Shown here one piece after another: positions 25,070 through 37,280 of a stretch of DNA of 64,000 nucleotides. Source of the DNA: Rosa chinensis (taxonomy: Eukaryota > Streptophyta > Magnoliopsida > Rosales > Rosaceae). Both the position numbers and the translations under genes were made by a program. Under the pieces are notes generated by a model. That model saw only the letters and a program-made list of their open reading frames with translations. It did no database searches and was not told where the DNA came from. Every line of letters begins with the position of its first letter. The first letter of the stretch is position 1. The stretch is taken from NCBI RefSeq assembly GCF_002994745.2, contig NC_037089.1, positions 15,146,141 through 15,210,140 of the forward strand, in the 5' to 3' direction.

Positions 25070-26850
25070 ATAGTCATTTTTTCTGACATTTTTGACTGTG
25101 TTGACAATGATAGGGGCAGTCCCTTGAGATCATCATTTGTTTTAGTCCATAGATTATGGACAAAACCATTTTCAACAAGCCAGAGCTTGTGTTCTTGAGG
25201 ATGTTCACTCTGAACATTAACACCATATCTTCCAACATAGGGTCCTGCAACAATGAAGAGGGTTGGAGGAATACTGTTTTCTGAATTATGGCTTCCAATC
25301 AGATTATGGAATTCAAACCAATGTGATTCTTTTAGTGCTATGATAGGAACTCTAGCACTTTCTGGATCTTCAAGATAGTGAATTTTTTCACTTTTAACAG
25401 CACTCTGCTGTATCTGAACTTCTTCATGCTGTGGTCTAGCATTTTCATGGAGTTCTTCAGCTAATGCGAACAAAGCTGGGAACATAATACCACTGTTTCT
25501 TTCTTGAAAGACAAATAAGAGATTATCTAGGATTGCCTTCTGGTGGTAAGCTAGCCTCCTGCAAGTTCTGAACACAGGATCAACAAACGTTCTTAATTCA
25601 TAATTAAAAACATTTATTACTCCAGTTGGAGTATGTTTGCTTTTTGGCAAAGCAACAGCCATCAACGGTCTTGATGAGCCTTTACCGTCTGCCGTTTGAG
25701 ATGAGCTAGTCAATCCTTTACCCTGGGATTGATCAGTTGTGGGCTTGTGGTTGGTCCTTTTGGACTTACCAGAAACCTTTTGAGGATTTTTTTCTTTAGG
25801 ATCCTCATCAGTTTCATGTTCTTTCCCAGTTCTTCTGCTTCTGGGGTTGCGACCTTCGTCGTCATCTTTTCGGCTGAACATTGCCATTTCTCTGGTTAGG
25901 GCGTTTGGAAGATATTTCTTGTTTCCTGCAATTAATTCAACACTATAATCATATTGGTTAAGAAATAATTGCCAAATTACTAATCTTCCTCTATCAGCAG
26001 CTTTATCAAGTTTAAATTTTTTGAAATTCTTTACTCTGGCACAATCGGTGTGAACAGTAAAGGGTTTTCCAAGAAAAACTGGAGAATTTAAAATTGTTTT
26101 CTTGACAGCCAAAATTTCTTTTTCCTCTGTGGGATAATTTTGTTCTGCAAGGCTGAACTTGCCATTACAAAATTTACAGATCTTTTCAATGTTAGTTCCA
26201 GGCGTTTTTGCCAGGACAACACCGGACCAGTAATTATCACTCGCATCTGTTTGGAGAATAATTTCATCATTTTCCTCTGGTTGTTGTAGAGGAGGGAGGT
26301 TTTTGCAGATATTTTTTATCTGCCTCACAATTTTCTCATCATCTTCAGTGAAGTTCCATTTTCTTTTGGAACTTGTTTTAGGAGATAACATTGTTGTTAA
26401 TCCAGAGATTTTGGGAATGAAATCTCTCCCATAATTGATAACTCCTAAGAATCTTTCTAGGCTCTTTGCATCAGGAATTCTGTCTGGAAACTTCCGGATT
26501 TTCTCAAGGATGTGAGGTTGGAGTTTTATTACTCCATTCTTGATATTTATTCCTAGGAAATCAACTTCATCAAGGATAAAGAAGATTTTCTTTTCACCTA
26601 GGATAATTCCATGCTGAACTATCAGCTTTACAACCTCGTGGAGGTGTTTCATGTGTTCTTCTATGTTTTTGGAGAAGATAAGGATGTCATCAATATAGAC
26701 GACGTAGAATTCAGCCACATGTTTGAAGATGTTGTCCATCTTTCTTTGGAAGATTGAAGGGGCTTGTTTTAGACCAAAAGGCATTACTAACCATTCGTAA
26801 TGACCTTGTGGTGTTCCGAATGCAGTGAGAGGAACACTCTCAGGATGCAT
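25063..26850 (-). pseudogene. Endogenous caulimovirid RT and RNase H with C-terminal extension
   Basis: 595 codons open on the minus strand. The N-terminal part is the caulimovirid-type reverse transcriptase, with the YIDD catalytic motif at residues 52-55 and the FGLKQAPSIFQ block before it. RNase H follows, with an LQTDASD-type block near residue 195. After about residue 320 comes a charged, low-complexity linker (about 320-395) and then about 200 residues of folded-looking sequence that I cannot assign. The frame upstream is separated by an in-frame TGA near 26861. This is an old chromosomal copy; it lacks an intact polyprotein and is not expected to be functional. Confidence 0.88.
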
Positions 26851-26859
26851 TTTGACTTG

Positions 26860-27201
26860 TCAAAATCCTGAATTTGCATCGAATTTTGAAAAGACTTTAG
26901 ATCCTCTGAGCTGGTTGATCAGTACTGTTACTTGAGCAATTTGATAACCGTCTTTGACAGTCTTCTTGTTGACATCTCTGTAGTCAATCACCATTCTAGC
27001 TTTTCCTCTGAGGTTTTCTGCATGATTGCTCACGTAGAATGCTGGAGCATGATGAGGGTTAGTGGAAGGTTGAATTAATCTCTTGTTAAGGAGATCTTCA
27101 ATATCTTTTCTGAATTGTTTCTGATCTTCGTCTTTGTACTGAGGAATAGCTTTGACATGATAGATGGCATTCATATCATGTAATCTTAATTCACAGACCA
27201 C
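26860..27201 (-). pseudogene. Endogenous caulimovirid RT, N-terminal part
   Basis: 113 codons covering the start of the RT domain, with an RMVIDYRDVN-type block and the FSKFDANSGF end. It runs in the same frame into the next segment except for an in-frame stop at 26860-26862. Another in-frame stop (about 27247) separates it from the protease segment. Confidence 0.88.
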
Positions 27202-27246
27202 TGGGTCTTTTTCCCAAAACTTCTGAGGGTCTATATTGATGTTCTG

Positions 27247-28574
27247 CTAGAGTAGTTTCTTGATTTTGTCAAGAGTGAGAATTTTCTGAGACTCAAGCTT
27301 ATTTTGAAAGTGCTTGAGGTTATGCTCATGTATGAATCTAGCTTCTTCATCTGCGTTAGATGTTTCTTCTTCTTCTTCGTCTTCAGAAGATGATTCAACA
27401 AGTAGTTCTTCTTGTTGTTTGATTTGGAGGATGGTTTCAAATTTGGGTTTGTATTTGTAGGGGGTAAGATCACCACTATTCTGTTGCGATCTATGATATT
27501 GTGTAGTAAAGTTTGGACCTACTACACTTTTTGCTTGTGAAAGCCGGTCTGCCCAGTACACCCTTTCTCCTTTTCTGAAGCCTATCGCTTCTTCATCCTG
27601 GATGAATCTTTGTTGGAGAATAAAATCATTTCCCAACAAGAAATCTGATCCTTGGCCTTCAGATTGCCAAACATTATGGATGATAAATGTTCCTCCACCA
27701 ATGGTGATATGAACATTTTTTGCTACTTTATTCATTGTAAGATGGCTTCCATCAAACGTGACACCCATAGCTGTTCTTTTCTTTTCTTCTTTCCAGAGTT
27801 CTTCTGGAATTGCAAATCTCTTTGCAACAATAAATCCCGATCCATTGTCTACAAATGTATGTAGATGATATTTTTTATGGTCAGGGAATTTAAGTTCAAT
27901 CTCTATGTAGTTGCTGTATCTACTAGTAGAGACGACTTTCGATTGTTGTAGCTTATTTTCTTGAGCTTGTTCCTGAGGTATGAATGGTTTACATTCTTCT
28001 AGAACATTTTCTGGTATTTCAACCAGTTCGATGGATGTATCGAGTTTTTCTTCCTCGATTTTTTCTTCTTTTATTTGTGAAGAAGACGGTTCCACAATTT
28101 CTTGGAACTGAGTTTTTATATTCTTTCTCTTTTTTCTCAGAGAAATATTCTTCATATTCTTGTTCTACCAATTGACTGACAAGGCCATTCTTGGTTTTTT
28201 TTCTTGCTTCAGCTATGAAGCATTCTTTGTGATAAGTCTTTTTAGATGTTTCACAAAACATTGGAACTTAATTCTTTTCGTGACATAAGCAGTAGTCACA
28301 AACGAATGTACCAGGGTTCACCTGGTAAGCAGACGATATTGCTTCCGTCTTACTTTCTTCCTAGTTTTTGACGTGTAGAACATTCATCTGTCTAGATTCC
28401 AAGTACTCTACTTCAGAATCTATTTCAGAATAAGATGATTCTTCTTCTTCAGACCAGGCAGAGTAAACTGACATGTCATCATCTTCATCATCAGAATAGG
28501 CTATTTCATAACCCTTCATGTTTGCTGTTTCTACTATATGCTCATATTCTTCAAATAGAGCTTTAGTAGATCTT
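27247..28574 (-). pseudogene. Endogenous caulimovirid protease region and Cys/His-rich segment
   Basis: 27247-28155 is open for 302 codons. It includes a retropepsin-like block (HTFVDNGSGF near residue 90) followed by a Glu-rich acidic tail. Upstream, 28019-28261 is open in another frame, so there is a frameshift around 28150. Between about 28215 and 28340 several Cys and His codons are spaced like a second zinc-binding motif. Further upstream (to 28574) an acidic Asp/Glu-rich stretch is readable. The segment ends at the solo LTR. Confidence 0.82.
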
Positions 28575-31500
28575 TTACCTGTGAGCCCTGAAAATTTTAG
28601 TTAATTTCCGAAAGTAATTTCTTGCCAATAAGATTTTTCCGCAAGTTGATTTAAGTGAAGAAATTGACCTTGGAGATTAATTCGGTGTCGAGACTTCGAT
28701 TTGGGCCTTATAATTTAAGTTTGGGCCAGAGTCTTTCATTTTGGGCCTAAAAGGTTACTAAAGTTCATTGAAGCGAACGATCATCGAAGCAAATTTGTAA
28801 GGAAGGCGAATTGAGTTGTAGTGAAGATTTGAATTTTTAGTTTTAACGAAATTGAGTTTTGGGCCTAGGACGACGTCGAGAAATAAGTTAAGAAGTTTCT
28901 GACGAAAAACAAATAAAAGAAAAGTTACGAGCCCAAAATCAAAAGCAATTAGCTAGGAGATTTTTGTAACTCGTCGCAAGGGCAAATTTGACTTTTCTCA
29001 CAAACGAGTACAAATAGGAACTTGAGAAAAACCTAGCCTCATTTCTCTCCCTCTATCTTCTCTGGGCCGCGTCTCTCTCCCCGACCTCTCGCACTTTCTC
29101 TCTCTTCTTCCCTCTGCAAACGTCGGAAAACCCCATCTCCGGCCACCACCTTTTGACACAGCCTCCACCCTTCCAACCAGCTCCTATATCCGACCAAAAC
29201 CCGAGCCCAGCACCGCCATCCATCGTCTCCAGCCTCCACACGCGACCACCAAACCTGTGACACCACTGCCTTCCATAATCCTCCGATATCCAGTCACTGA
29301 TTCACACCACCATTATCAGAAATTGAAGCACCAAGCCTTGACGAGACCATGCCTTAAATCTCGAAGCTGGAAAACCACCGTACGAGCTCGCCGAAACTCG
29401 TAGCTAGCTCTGCATGCCTTCGTTCCCCAACCTCCAGTCCAAATTGAGCTAAACTACCTCCATAGATGTAATCAGTGCCTCACTACCCACCTGTTTCTGA
29501 GACGCCGAACTCCAATTCCGAGTCGCCTGGACAGCCATAGCTCTGCCGCTCACGGTTACGGGATCGTCTCTGTTAGGTAATTTACGTCATCCTAGACTGG
29601 GTTGAAGCCTCTATTCCCATTTAGACTAAAAACCCTAATTTCTAGTGTTTAAATTGGATTGTGTGAGGTTTGAAGAATCTACGTTTGGGTTTGAAGAGGA
29701 GAGCCCGAAGCTGAGGCTTTGATTGAATGACCGTTGAAGGAGAAGGGGTAAGGCCTTGATTCTAGACTATAACTTATCCCAACAATTGTACAATCTTTGG
29801 TTTTATATGGTTGTTGAGGTAGTGTTGGGGTGATGTTATTGTAGATTTGAAGGCTCTAAAGAAATCGAGTTTCATGTCGAAGGCTATCGTAGCAGAGGAG
29901 TTAATTTTGGAGAAGAAGAATGGTAAGGGTCTGGGTATTTGGTTATGTTTTTGCCGTATATTGTGTGTACTCGGTGAAATCATGGTTATGTGAAATATTA
30001 GAAACGAAAGTGGTACTTGTTGTTTGAGTTATGTTGGAAACCTTGCATGAAAGAGGAAAAAGATAAAATCAGTTTAGTATAGAGGAAATTGGTCTTGTGA
30101 ATTAGCAAAAATTCGTTATCAATGTTGAAGTGTAAAATAAGAATGTCTATAACTATCATTCTGGATACCACGGTTGTAAGAAAAGAAGTGAGTTGGTTAT
30201 TGTTAACGAAAATGTAAATTGATCAAGTTCATATGGAATTGGTATCCGAAATGAAGTTATATTGGCTAATGATTATTGGGCCGAACTTAATAAGAAGTTC
30301 ATTTAGTAAATATTCTGACGATTTCAAGGGAAAATAAAGGAAGCTAAGGTATACCAAGAAAATAGAAAGGTCTAACGAGTTGACCTAAAATTTAATTTCG
30401 GATCATAGCTTTGTTAATTTCTCCATGTCCCGAAAATTGAAAGAAATTTATTTAGTAGAACGTTCGAGAATGGAAATTGCCATTTGTTTTCTTAAAGTAA
30501 AAAGGGTAAAGAAATGAAGGTGAAAGTACCAAATATAATCGCCATATCTCGAATGATTCAAATGCTACATTAGTCATTTGGATTATTTGGGAATGGGTAA
30601 TAGAATTTATCGATTAAAGGAAGATCTGTACAAACACAAGTTCTAGATCATTGTTCGATTAAAGGATAATCCGATGGATTATAAGGAAATTAAGTAAATG
30701 CTTTGGTTGCTCGGTTAGTTGAGTTATAATGAAGTCAAGTTACTTATTGGTTTAATTTTATTATAAAGGACTCGAGCGTGTGCACATGGATTTGGACAAA
30801 TGATCGAAAGTCGGGAACGAACCCGAATGTGGACGAGCACTCCAATTCGAGATAGGGTGTGCTGTCCCTTCCTTGTTAGAGACTTTTCTATGTGTGGAAT
30901 GCTCTAGTATATTAATGTGTTGCTTGAAAGTATGTTTTTGGTTGTTCATTAGTCAATGCCTCGTGATATGCGTGTTTCCATAACTGATATTTACTTATTG
31001 CAAAAATCGAGGCTAGACTTGCATGTTGAGATACTGTACCCATCGTATGTTTGTACTTGTGACCTGAAAGTGAATGGGACCTAGATGCATAGATTCCTAG
31101 GGATCCCACGGTGTCGATAACCATGAACCTCCGGAGGGGGTCGTGCTCCTATGTTTGTCGAGGAAAAGTGAGTACAGACAGTGAACCAGTCATAGGAGAC
31201 TCAGGACCAAGAAATGGACACTTTCGCTAATTGTAGTTACAAGGACTACATAGTAGTTGGTCGGTTCTCGAAGGATGACGAACCAGGTCAGTCATCGATT
31301 TGTTTGAGTTTAGCCGGCAGGTAAGTATCTCGGAGCTCCAAATTGTGTGAAGCATACTGCATATGCTTTATAAAAGAAATAAATGTTTGTGGTTGCCTCT
31401 TTTTAAAGTATTTTCGATAAACGTGCACAATATTATGTAGTACATATTTTCGATTATTATTATTATTATTATTATTTTCAAACCTAGCATGGTTGAGTCG

Positions 31501-32039
31501 GCCCTTACTGGGCATGCGAGGATGAAAGGTCACCCCTACAACAGTGTGCAGGTTTCGAGGATGTGGTCAGGGAGCATATAGAGGAGGCACATGCCTGGCT
31601 TGGCGTATTCTTCTTTGACTTTATCAAGAAATGGTTTTGGTCCTTTATCGGATTTTGAAGTAATTTGTTTATTTACTTTCTCACTAATTTATTTGTTTAT
31701 TTATTTCCTACTCGTTTACAAAAATTCCGGGAGACCCGTAACCCTGGGGCGCGTCTCCCATGCTTGTAGTTACTTAGTGATTTGTTTTATTTTCCAAATT
31801 GGGCTCTGATTGCAAGCCCAAAACTCTTAGCCCATTTCAAATTCCGCTTTTGAAAATGTGTTGTTTGGTTGCTAGAACGATTTGTCCAAGAAAGTGTTTT
31901 GTAAACCAACAGTCTGAACCCAAAAGGCCTTGCGATTTCGGGTTGATGAGTTATCGGGATGTCATTCGTGACATGTCGGTTTCTCATTGGCTCGGGGTAG
32001 CGGCGCTGTGGGACCCCTCTCTCGGGTCACCACATTACC
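28575..32039. mobile_element. Solo LTR, 3.46 kb, TSD TTACC, inside the caulimovirid
   Basis: The insert 28580-32034 starts TGTGAGCCC and ends CACCACA, so it has TG...CA termini with a TGTG/CACA inverted repeat. It is flanked by TTACC at 28575-28579 and 32035-32039. The length and start are like the long LTRs of Tekay/Del-type Ty3-gypsy chromoviruses (inference). It has no gag-pol, a CT-rich stretch near 29040-29110 and a short (ATT)n run at 31457-31476. On removal of the insert and one TTACC the viral reading frame on both sides is in register, which confirms the borders. Confidence 0.9.
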
Positions 32040-32650
32040 CTTTTCCGGGCATTCATTGGCATAGTGCCCTTCAGCTTTACATAACCAGCATCTGCAAGCT
32101 TTCTTGTCTGGTTGAGTATTCTGAGGATTGACTCGGTTATTCTTCTTTTTCTTGAAGAATTTCTTTTTAGGATCTTCATCTTGTTGTTTTCTGTAATTGG
32201 AACTTTTCTTGAATTTCCAATCTATTTTCTTATTACTCTTTTTGAATTTTTTCGAGTAATATTTTTTTTTTTTTTTTTTGTGGAACTTGGATTCATGACA
32301 TCCCCAGTTGGTTGGCATATCCAGTATTCCATAACAAAAATTTTCAACTCCTTTGAGTTGTTTCTTGGCCATCTTAGCTCTAAGATTGGCTTTGCACTGC
32401 TCTTTTAGTAATTGCTTGATTCTATCGGCAATTCCTCTAACTGAAAATCGTTCAATTGGTTTCTCTGCTATGCTTTCTCGCACAGCTATTCTCCATGGTT
32501 CAGGGAGTTTCCTGTGCAACAGGTTGACTAGATCAGTGTTCTCACAAGGTTTCATGCGCCAAATGATCAGATTATGGAAGTTTGCTAAAGGATTGGTAGT
32601 GAAGGCGGTTGACAACAATCTCTTCCTCCTTCGCTTTACTTTGATGAGTG
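32040..32650 (-). pseudogene. Endogenous caulimovirid coat-protein region with zinc knuckle
   Basis: A Lys-rich minus-strand frame ending in a C-x-C-x2-C-x4-H-x4-C knuckle (codons about 32050-32105), the nucleic-acid-binding finger of caulimovirid coat proteins. Before it lie a basic stretch and a helical region with a PIERFSVRGIADRIKQLL-like block. The viral part fades out near 32650, where LINE sequence on the plus strand begins, so the N-terminal coat region and any movement protein are missing. Confidence 0.85.
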
Positions 32651-33400
32651 ATATGCAACGAGTTCTTGATGGAGAACCATGGTCATACAATAATATCTTA
32701 ATACTGATGGCACCGGTAACGGTAGCATCCTCATCTACAATTCACTTAACTCAGGTTAATTTCTGGGTTCATGTTCATAAACTCCATTGGCTAAGTATGA
32801 CCGAGTCTCTGGCGAAAAGTATTGGGGACACTCTTGGTCAGTTCATTGATGTTGATCGTGATAATGATTTTGAATGTATTGGGAGCACTCTTCGTATGAG
32901 TTCGTCTGGATGTTAATTAGTCTATATTCCAAAGGATTACTGTGCCTCAAGTTGACATTGGAGATTTAGAGGTGGAGTTTTCATATGAACTTTTGCCCCG
33001 AATTCTGCAATTTTTGTGGTGTCCTCTTTCATACAACTAGTGGTTGTCTAATGAGTAAAGAACATCCAAATAATCTGCTGGAGTTTCCATATAGCTCTTC
33101 GCTGCACAATACTTCAAGAATGCTTCCGGGGTATCGCTCTGTCCATTCTCCATCGCCTTCTGTTGGTTTGGTGGGTAATCATGGTGGAGGTGTCACCGGC
33201 TTTGGCCTTGTGGTCACTGGAATAGAGGCAGTGGTGGTTCACAGTGAGTGGTTACCAAGAGTTGATGGCGATTACAATCATAGTTTACACACTGGTTTTG
33301 GTGATGGTCATTTTTCTTGGGGTACCTCTATTCAGTCCCCTCGTATTTCCATTTTGGGTTCCAATTTAGTAGGCCCATTCCATTTTAGGCCCTTATGAAC
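32640..33400 (+). pseudogene. LINE ORF1-like remnant
   Basis: Plus-strand sequence with stops and frameshifts reads as the DUF4283/zinc-knuckle type ORF1 of plant L1 LINEs: a DMQRVLDGEPWSYNN block (about 32650), FWVHVHKLH (about 32765), and a YELLP..C.FCG..FH.T.GC knuckle (about 32975-33050). The rest is Gly/Ser-rich. It directly adjoins the truncated caulimovirid, probably because it inserted there or because of a later deletion. Confidence 0.75.
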
Positions 33401-34620
33401 AGTCACGTGGTTTATCTACACTACCTGCACAAACGGTTGGCACATTGCCGTTGCATTAGTTGCATTCTATGGATGCACTTCTCCCCAAGTCAGTTGAGGA
33501 GTCATCTTCTTATCCTTTGCTGGTTATTGCTCCCAATATTTCGGATCATTTTCATCTCAATTCGGGTTTGGTGGAAGTACCAATTGCTCTCAAAGTCTTT
33601 CTTTTCCTTTTGGCTGTGTTACTAATTTAAAGAAAGCTGCTCGCTCAAAGGCTTTGAAATCGAATTTCTCGAAAGAATATCCCACTTTCTGATGACCATC
33701 TTCTGACTTCTCTGAAGATAAATACATCTTGCTCTCCCTTGCGTGCCTCTTCACCTGAAAGTTTGGTGGGATTTCTCCAGGATGTTGGTGATTGCAATTC
33801 CTCAAATTTGGCTCCCTCCAAGAACCCCAAGACTAAACTCAAAAGTATGTTCCACTTCACGTGCTATTTCTAAAGGGAAGGCGCCTTTGGGTTCAACTCG
33901 GTTGACCCATTCCAAAAAATAAATGCTTTGTCAGGGATTGCTCTAGGATTGGATCATCCAGGGAGCGACTATTTTAACTCTCATAGTTACTGGGGGCTCA
34001 TTGATCCAATATTGCTTTCCTTTTTGGAAACAATATTGAAAAAGAATACAAGTTATGTTTCTTATGCTTGTTTGACTTATCCTGCTCGTTGTGTTGTTGT
34101 TAGTGGGGATTGCAGATGTTTTATTGTGAAAGCCGATGATGTACTCATTCTATGGGCCATCCCTTTTCTGCTAATTCAAGATTCCATCACCTACTTGTGT
34201 TTTGTTTCATCATTTTCTTCTTACTGTTTTGGGAGTGGTGGTCTATATGGCAAAATTAAATAGGAACAAATCGGAAGATATTAGTATTTGGGTTTGATAA
34301 CTGTGGACCTTCCTCAAATTATTACGAAGCTAGGCTTTGCAGTGGGTACATGGAAGTCTTCCCCTGGTGTTATTGCTACTCTACCGTCGTTACTATAATG
34401 TTGTCATTGCGATCTTCTCAATTATATTGTTTTGGTTGCAAGTGATGTAATAGAAGAAGCGAAGACATTTTTCTGCTTCTTTCTTACAGTTATTTGTACA
34501 TATGTCCTAGGAATTGTATTCAGGCAGCGCATGTTTTAGTTAGGTTGCGCTTTTGTTCCCTGCTTTTCCACATGGGGTAATAGGTAGACCTCACTGGCTA
34601 TCCGATGTACTAATACCCAA
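33400..34620 (+). pseudogene. LINE remnant, possible endonuclease start
   Basis: The 33928-34263 frame (LIDPILLSFLET, then SYACLTYPARCVVVSGD) is weakly like the beginning of the LINE ORF2 endonuclease domain. This would make 32.64-34.6 kb one internally deleted LINE. I see no RT and no clear poly(A) tail at the right end. Confidence 0.45.
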
Positions 34621-36150
34621 TGAATTAAAAAGCGCGCCCCTTAGGCTCAAAAGGGGAATTCCAGGCTTGAAATTGAGTGTGTTTCGGTGGCTAGGTGACG
34701 ACGCTGGTGAGGCGTTCTCCAATGCGTGAAAGGCGTCCTCCAAAGCGCTAAAGGCGTACGCAGAAAAAAAGAAAAGAAAAGTGATGTCGTGTTGAAATTG
34801 ATCGGGTTTAAAGGCTTCTCCATGTCGCGACCCCAGAGCAATTAAGCATTTAGATCCGATCTCAGCCCTCTCTGTTCCAAAAGGCATGAAATTCGATCCC
34901 TAACCCAGAGTTCGAGTTAGGAGTTCGATTTCGATTCGCAGCAGTCAATTTGAGCTTGATTGGAGGTCGATTTGCAGCAGCCTATTTGAAGGTAATGGAG
35001 TTGGATACTTGGATTCGCAACATGCCATTTGAACTTTTGAAGGTATGATTCCCGATTTCCCGATTTCAGGTTGTTCCCGATTTCCTGTCTAGACAATCAT
35101 ACATGTCCAGCAACCCCATTAATTTGGTTGCAATAGTTGGCAGATTTTGATCTTTTAGATATTCTTGTTTGTGGGTTACTGTCATTTTGCAGATTTTGAT
35201 CTTATGGGTTCATCTTTTTTTTGGGTTACTGTCAATTTTGCAGATTTTGTGATCCCATTAGAATTGATTTAGATTTTGTTGGATTCAGTTTGAGTTTTGA
35301 GTTTGGTTACTATTAATGTTCTCGGTCCTCTTTTGAAGTAGCAGCTGGAAGATATTCCACATTTTTCGTCATTATAATAGTTGTGTTAATTGAGTAGAAA
35401 TTGTAGTGATAGACCTCATGAGAAAACCTGTGATGATGGTACTTGTTTAGCAACATTTTCACTATTTAGTAATTGTTAAGTTTTCAGAAAACAGATTCTC
35501 ATTTCTCTAGTAGTACTTTGTTTGTAGCATGGATGAGAGTGGATAATATCAAGGCCTCTATTTATAACTTTTATTTAAGGCTTGTATACTTATATTCTAA
35601 GAATGCTGCTTCTTTGATTTCTTTCCAGTCTCTAAGTTCTGCTGGAAATTGAAGGTTGTCGTAGTAATATCCGCAATCCTATTATTCTTCAGCTGTTTAA
35701 TGTTCTCCAGGCTCCTATATCCATTAATGCCTGAAACATCTCATTGTTCTGCTGCCAGCTGCTACTATTGCAGGAACTGCTGGTATCTTATTGTTTGTCA
35801 TTCTCTTCCGTTGGATTTCACTGATTAGGGAAAATGACAATGAATCCTGCACTTTGACATAAAACCACATAATATCCTTTTGGATGAAAACTTTTTCCCA
35901 AAGATTTATGACTTTGGTCTTTCTAAACTTTGTACAAGGAAGGAGAGCATTATTTCAATGTTGGATGCTAGAGGGACAATAGAGTATATAGCTCCACAGT
36001 ATTGAATCATAATGTGGTATATATAAGAGTAGAAATTACATGAATATAGGTGATTTATACGTACGTAAGGCTTACGCCTTATGCCTCAAGGCTGCAAAGC
36101 TCTCCCGAAAACGCCTCGGGTACGCCTTCAGCGTTTTAAAACATTGCTAA
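34620..36150. mobile_element. TIR-like element remnant carrying a gene fragment
   Basis: The left end (near 34628) reads TTAAAAAGCGC and the right end (near 36140) GCGTTTTAAA, with many sub-terminal AGGCGT/ACGCCT motifs at both ends (34710-34760 and 36065-36135). This is a non-autonomous DNA-transposon layout. I could not identify a clean TSD. Inside lies a receptor-kinase fragment (35740-36006). Confidence 0.45.
35740..36006 (+). pseudogene. Receptor-like kinase fragment
   Basis: Plus-strand codons give a hydrophobic transmembrane-like stretch (AGTAGILLFVILFRWI, about 35770-35820), then about 15 codons on a kinase catalytic-loop/DFG block: [23 protein letters not shown] and RGTIEYIAP (about 35870-36000), ending at a stop. 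In intact LRK10L/PR5K-like kinases some 150 residues separate these parts, so the ATP-binding lobe is deleted. The DFG motif and the PHN of the catalytic loop remain, but the piece cannot be an enzyme. Confidence 0.8.
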
Positions 36151-36291
36151 TACCTGTTGTACTTATCTAAATTGCTTAATAATAGGCAATTCCTTCTTCT
36201 AAAATAATAATAATAATAATTAACCAATGAAAACTGATGAGGAAGAAATAACAGACTTGGATTCGTCCGAGGCAAGCTAGCTAGCTCCCAG

Positions 36292-36299
36292 TATAAAAG
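36292..36299 (+). promoter_or_regulatory. TATA box of MES pseudogene
   Basis: TATAAAAG 47 bp before the ATG at 36346, in a promoter segment shared with the fragments at 14.1 and 21.5 kb. Confidence 0.6.
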
Positions 36300-36345
36300 T
36301 ACGACCAGATTACGCATGGTATAGGAAAGAGAATCATCAGTTGAT

Positions 36346-37280
36346 ATGAAAATGGAGCATACAAAGCATTTTATTCTGGTTCATAGTTCTGGTCACGGAG
36401 CATGGTGTTGGTATAAGTTGGCAACTCTATTGAACTCCACAGGTCACAATGTTACAACTCTAGACCTTCCGGCATCCGGGATCAACCAAACACAGCAACA
36501 ACAACTTCATTCGTTTTCCGACTACGCTGAGCCATTGTTTGAATTTCTGGGGTCTCTGCAACCAAAAGAGAAGGGTATCCTGGTCGGTCACAGCATGGGT
36601 GGCCCCGTCATATAGGTCGCCATGGAAAGGTTCCCTGAGAAAATTGCTGCTGTTGTATTTGCCACTGCTTTCATGCCCGGTCCTGATTTCAGTTACTTGA
36701 CCATTTATCAAAAGGTGATGCCTTATTGACTTCCACACCCACTGACATACCTAGTCACCTACCCTTTCTTTCATATGAAATTATGGGTGAACATTAACCA
36801 AGATTATTGTCTTTGTAAAACTATACAGTTGTTACAGAGAATTGTGGTTACAGACTCCCAGTATATATAATTATATATGATCAGGGTGTTGACAATCCTC
36901 CAACAGCGATTATCTTTGGGCCGAAGCAATTGTCGACAAGGCTGTATCAGCTATCACCACCAGAGGTAACCTTAAAATACATAGTTGATGAGTGTTCTAC
37001 GTGCTAAACCTATCCATATTTCAATTGGTCAGCTAACACTGTCCTCTTTTCTTTTGATGCATTACTGAATAGGATTTAACACCAGCATTGTCTTTGGTGA
37101 GAATTTTTCCTCGACTGTGACCAAGACCTTTCAATAGAAGAGGATGTGCAAATGTGGATGATTGAGAAAAATCTACCAAATCAAGTGAAAGTGATAAATG
37201 GTTCTGATCACATGGTCATGTTCTCTAGACCACTAGAGCTGTTCTCCAACCTCCTCCAGGTTGCTGAGAAATATGCTTAA
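36346..37280 (+). pseudogene. Methylesterase pseudogene
   Basis: The three-exon MES layout is recognisable: exon 1 36346-36714, exon 2 about 36830-36966, exon 3 37073-37280. Exon 1 lacks the signal-peptide segment of genes A and C and starts MKMEHTKHF. It keeps GHSMGG, but TAG at 36613-36615 stops it a few codons later. Exon 2 has small insertions. Exon 3 has lost about 70 bp between the LVR and CDQD-type codons, shifting the frame, while the catalytic His block (GSDHMVMFSRP) remains. It belongs to the A/C subgroup, but the missing leader and distinct promoter show an older branch. Confidence 0.93.

Noticed and set aside
32353..32916. 187-codon plus-strand protein as a gene
   Set aside because: Its first half is antisense to the caulimovirid coat region; only the part from about 32640 has LINE ORF1 similarity.
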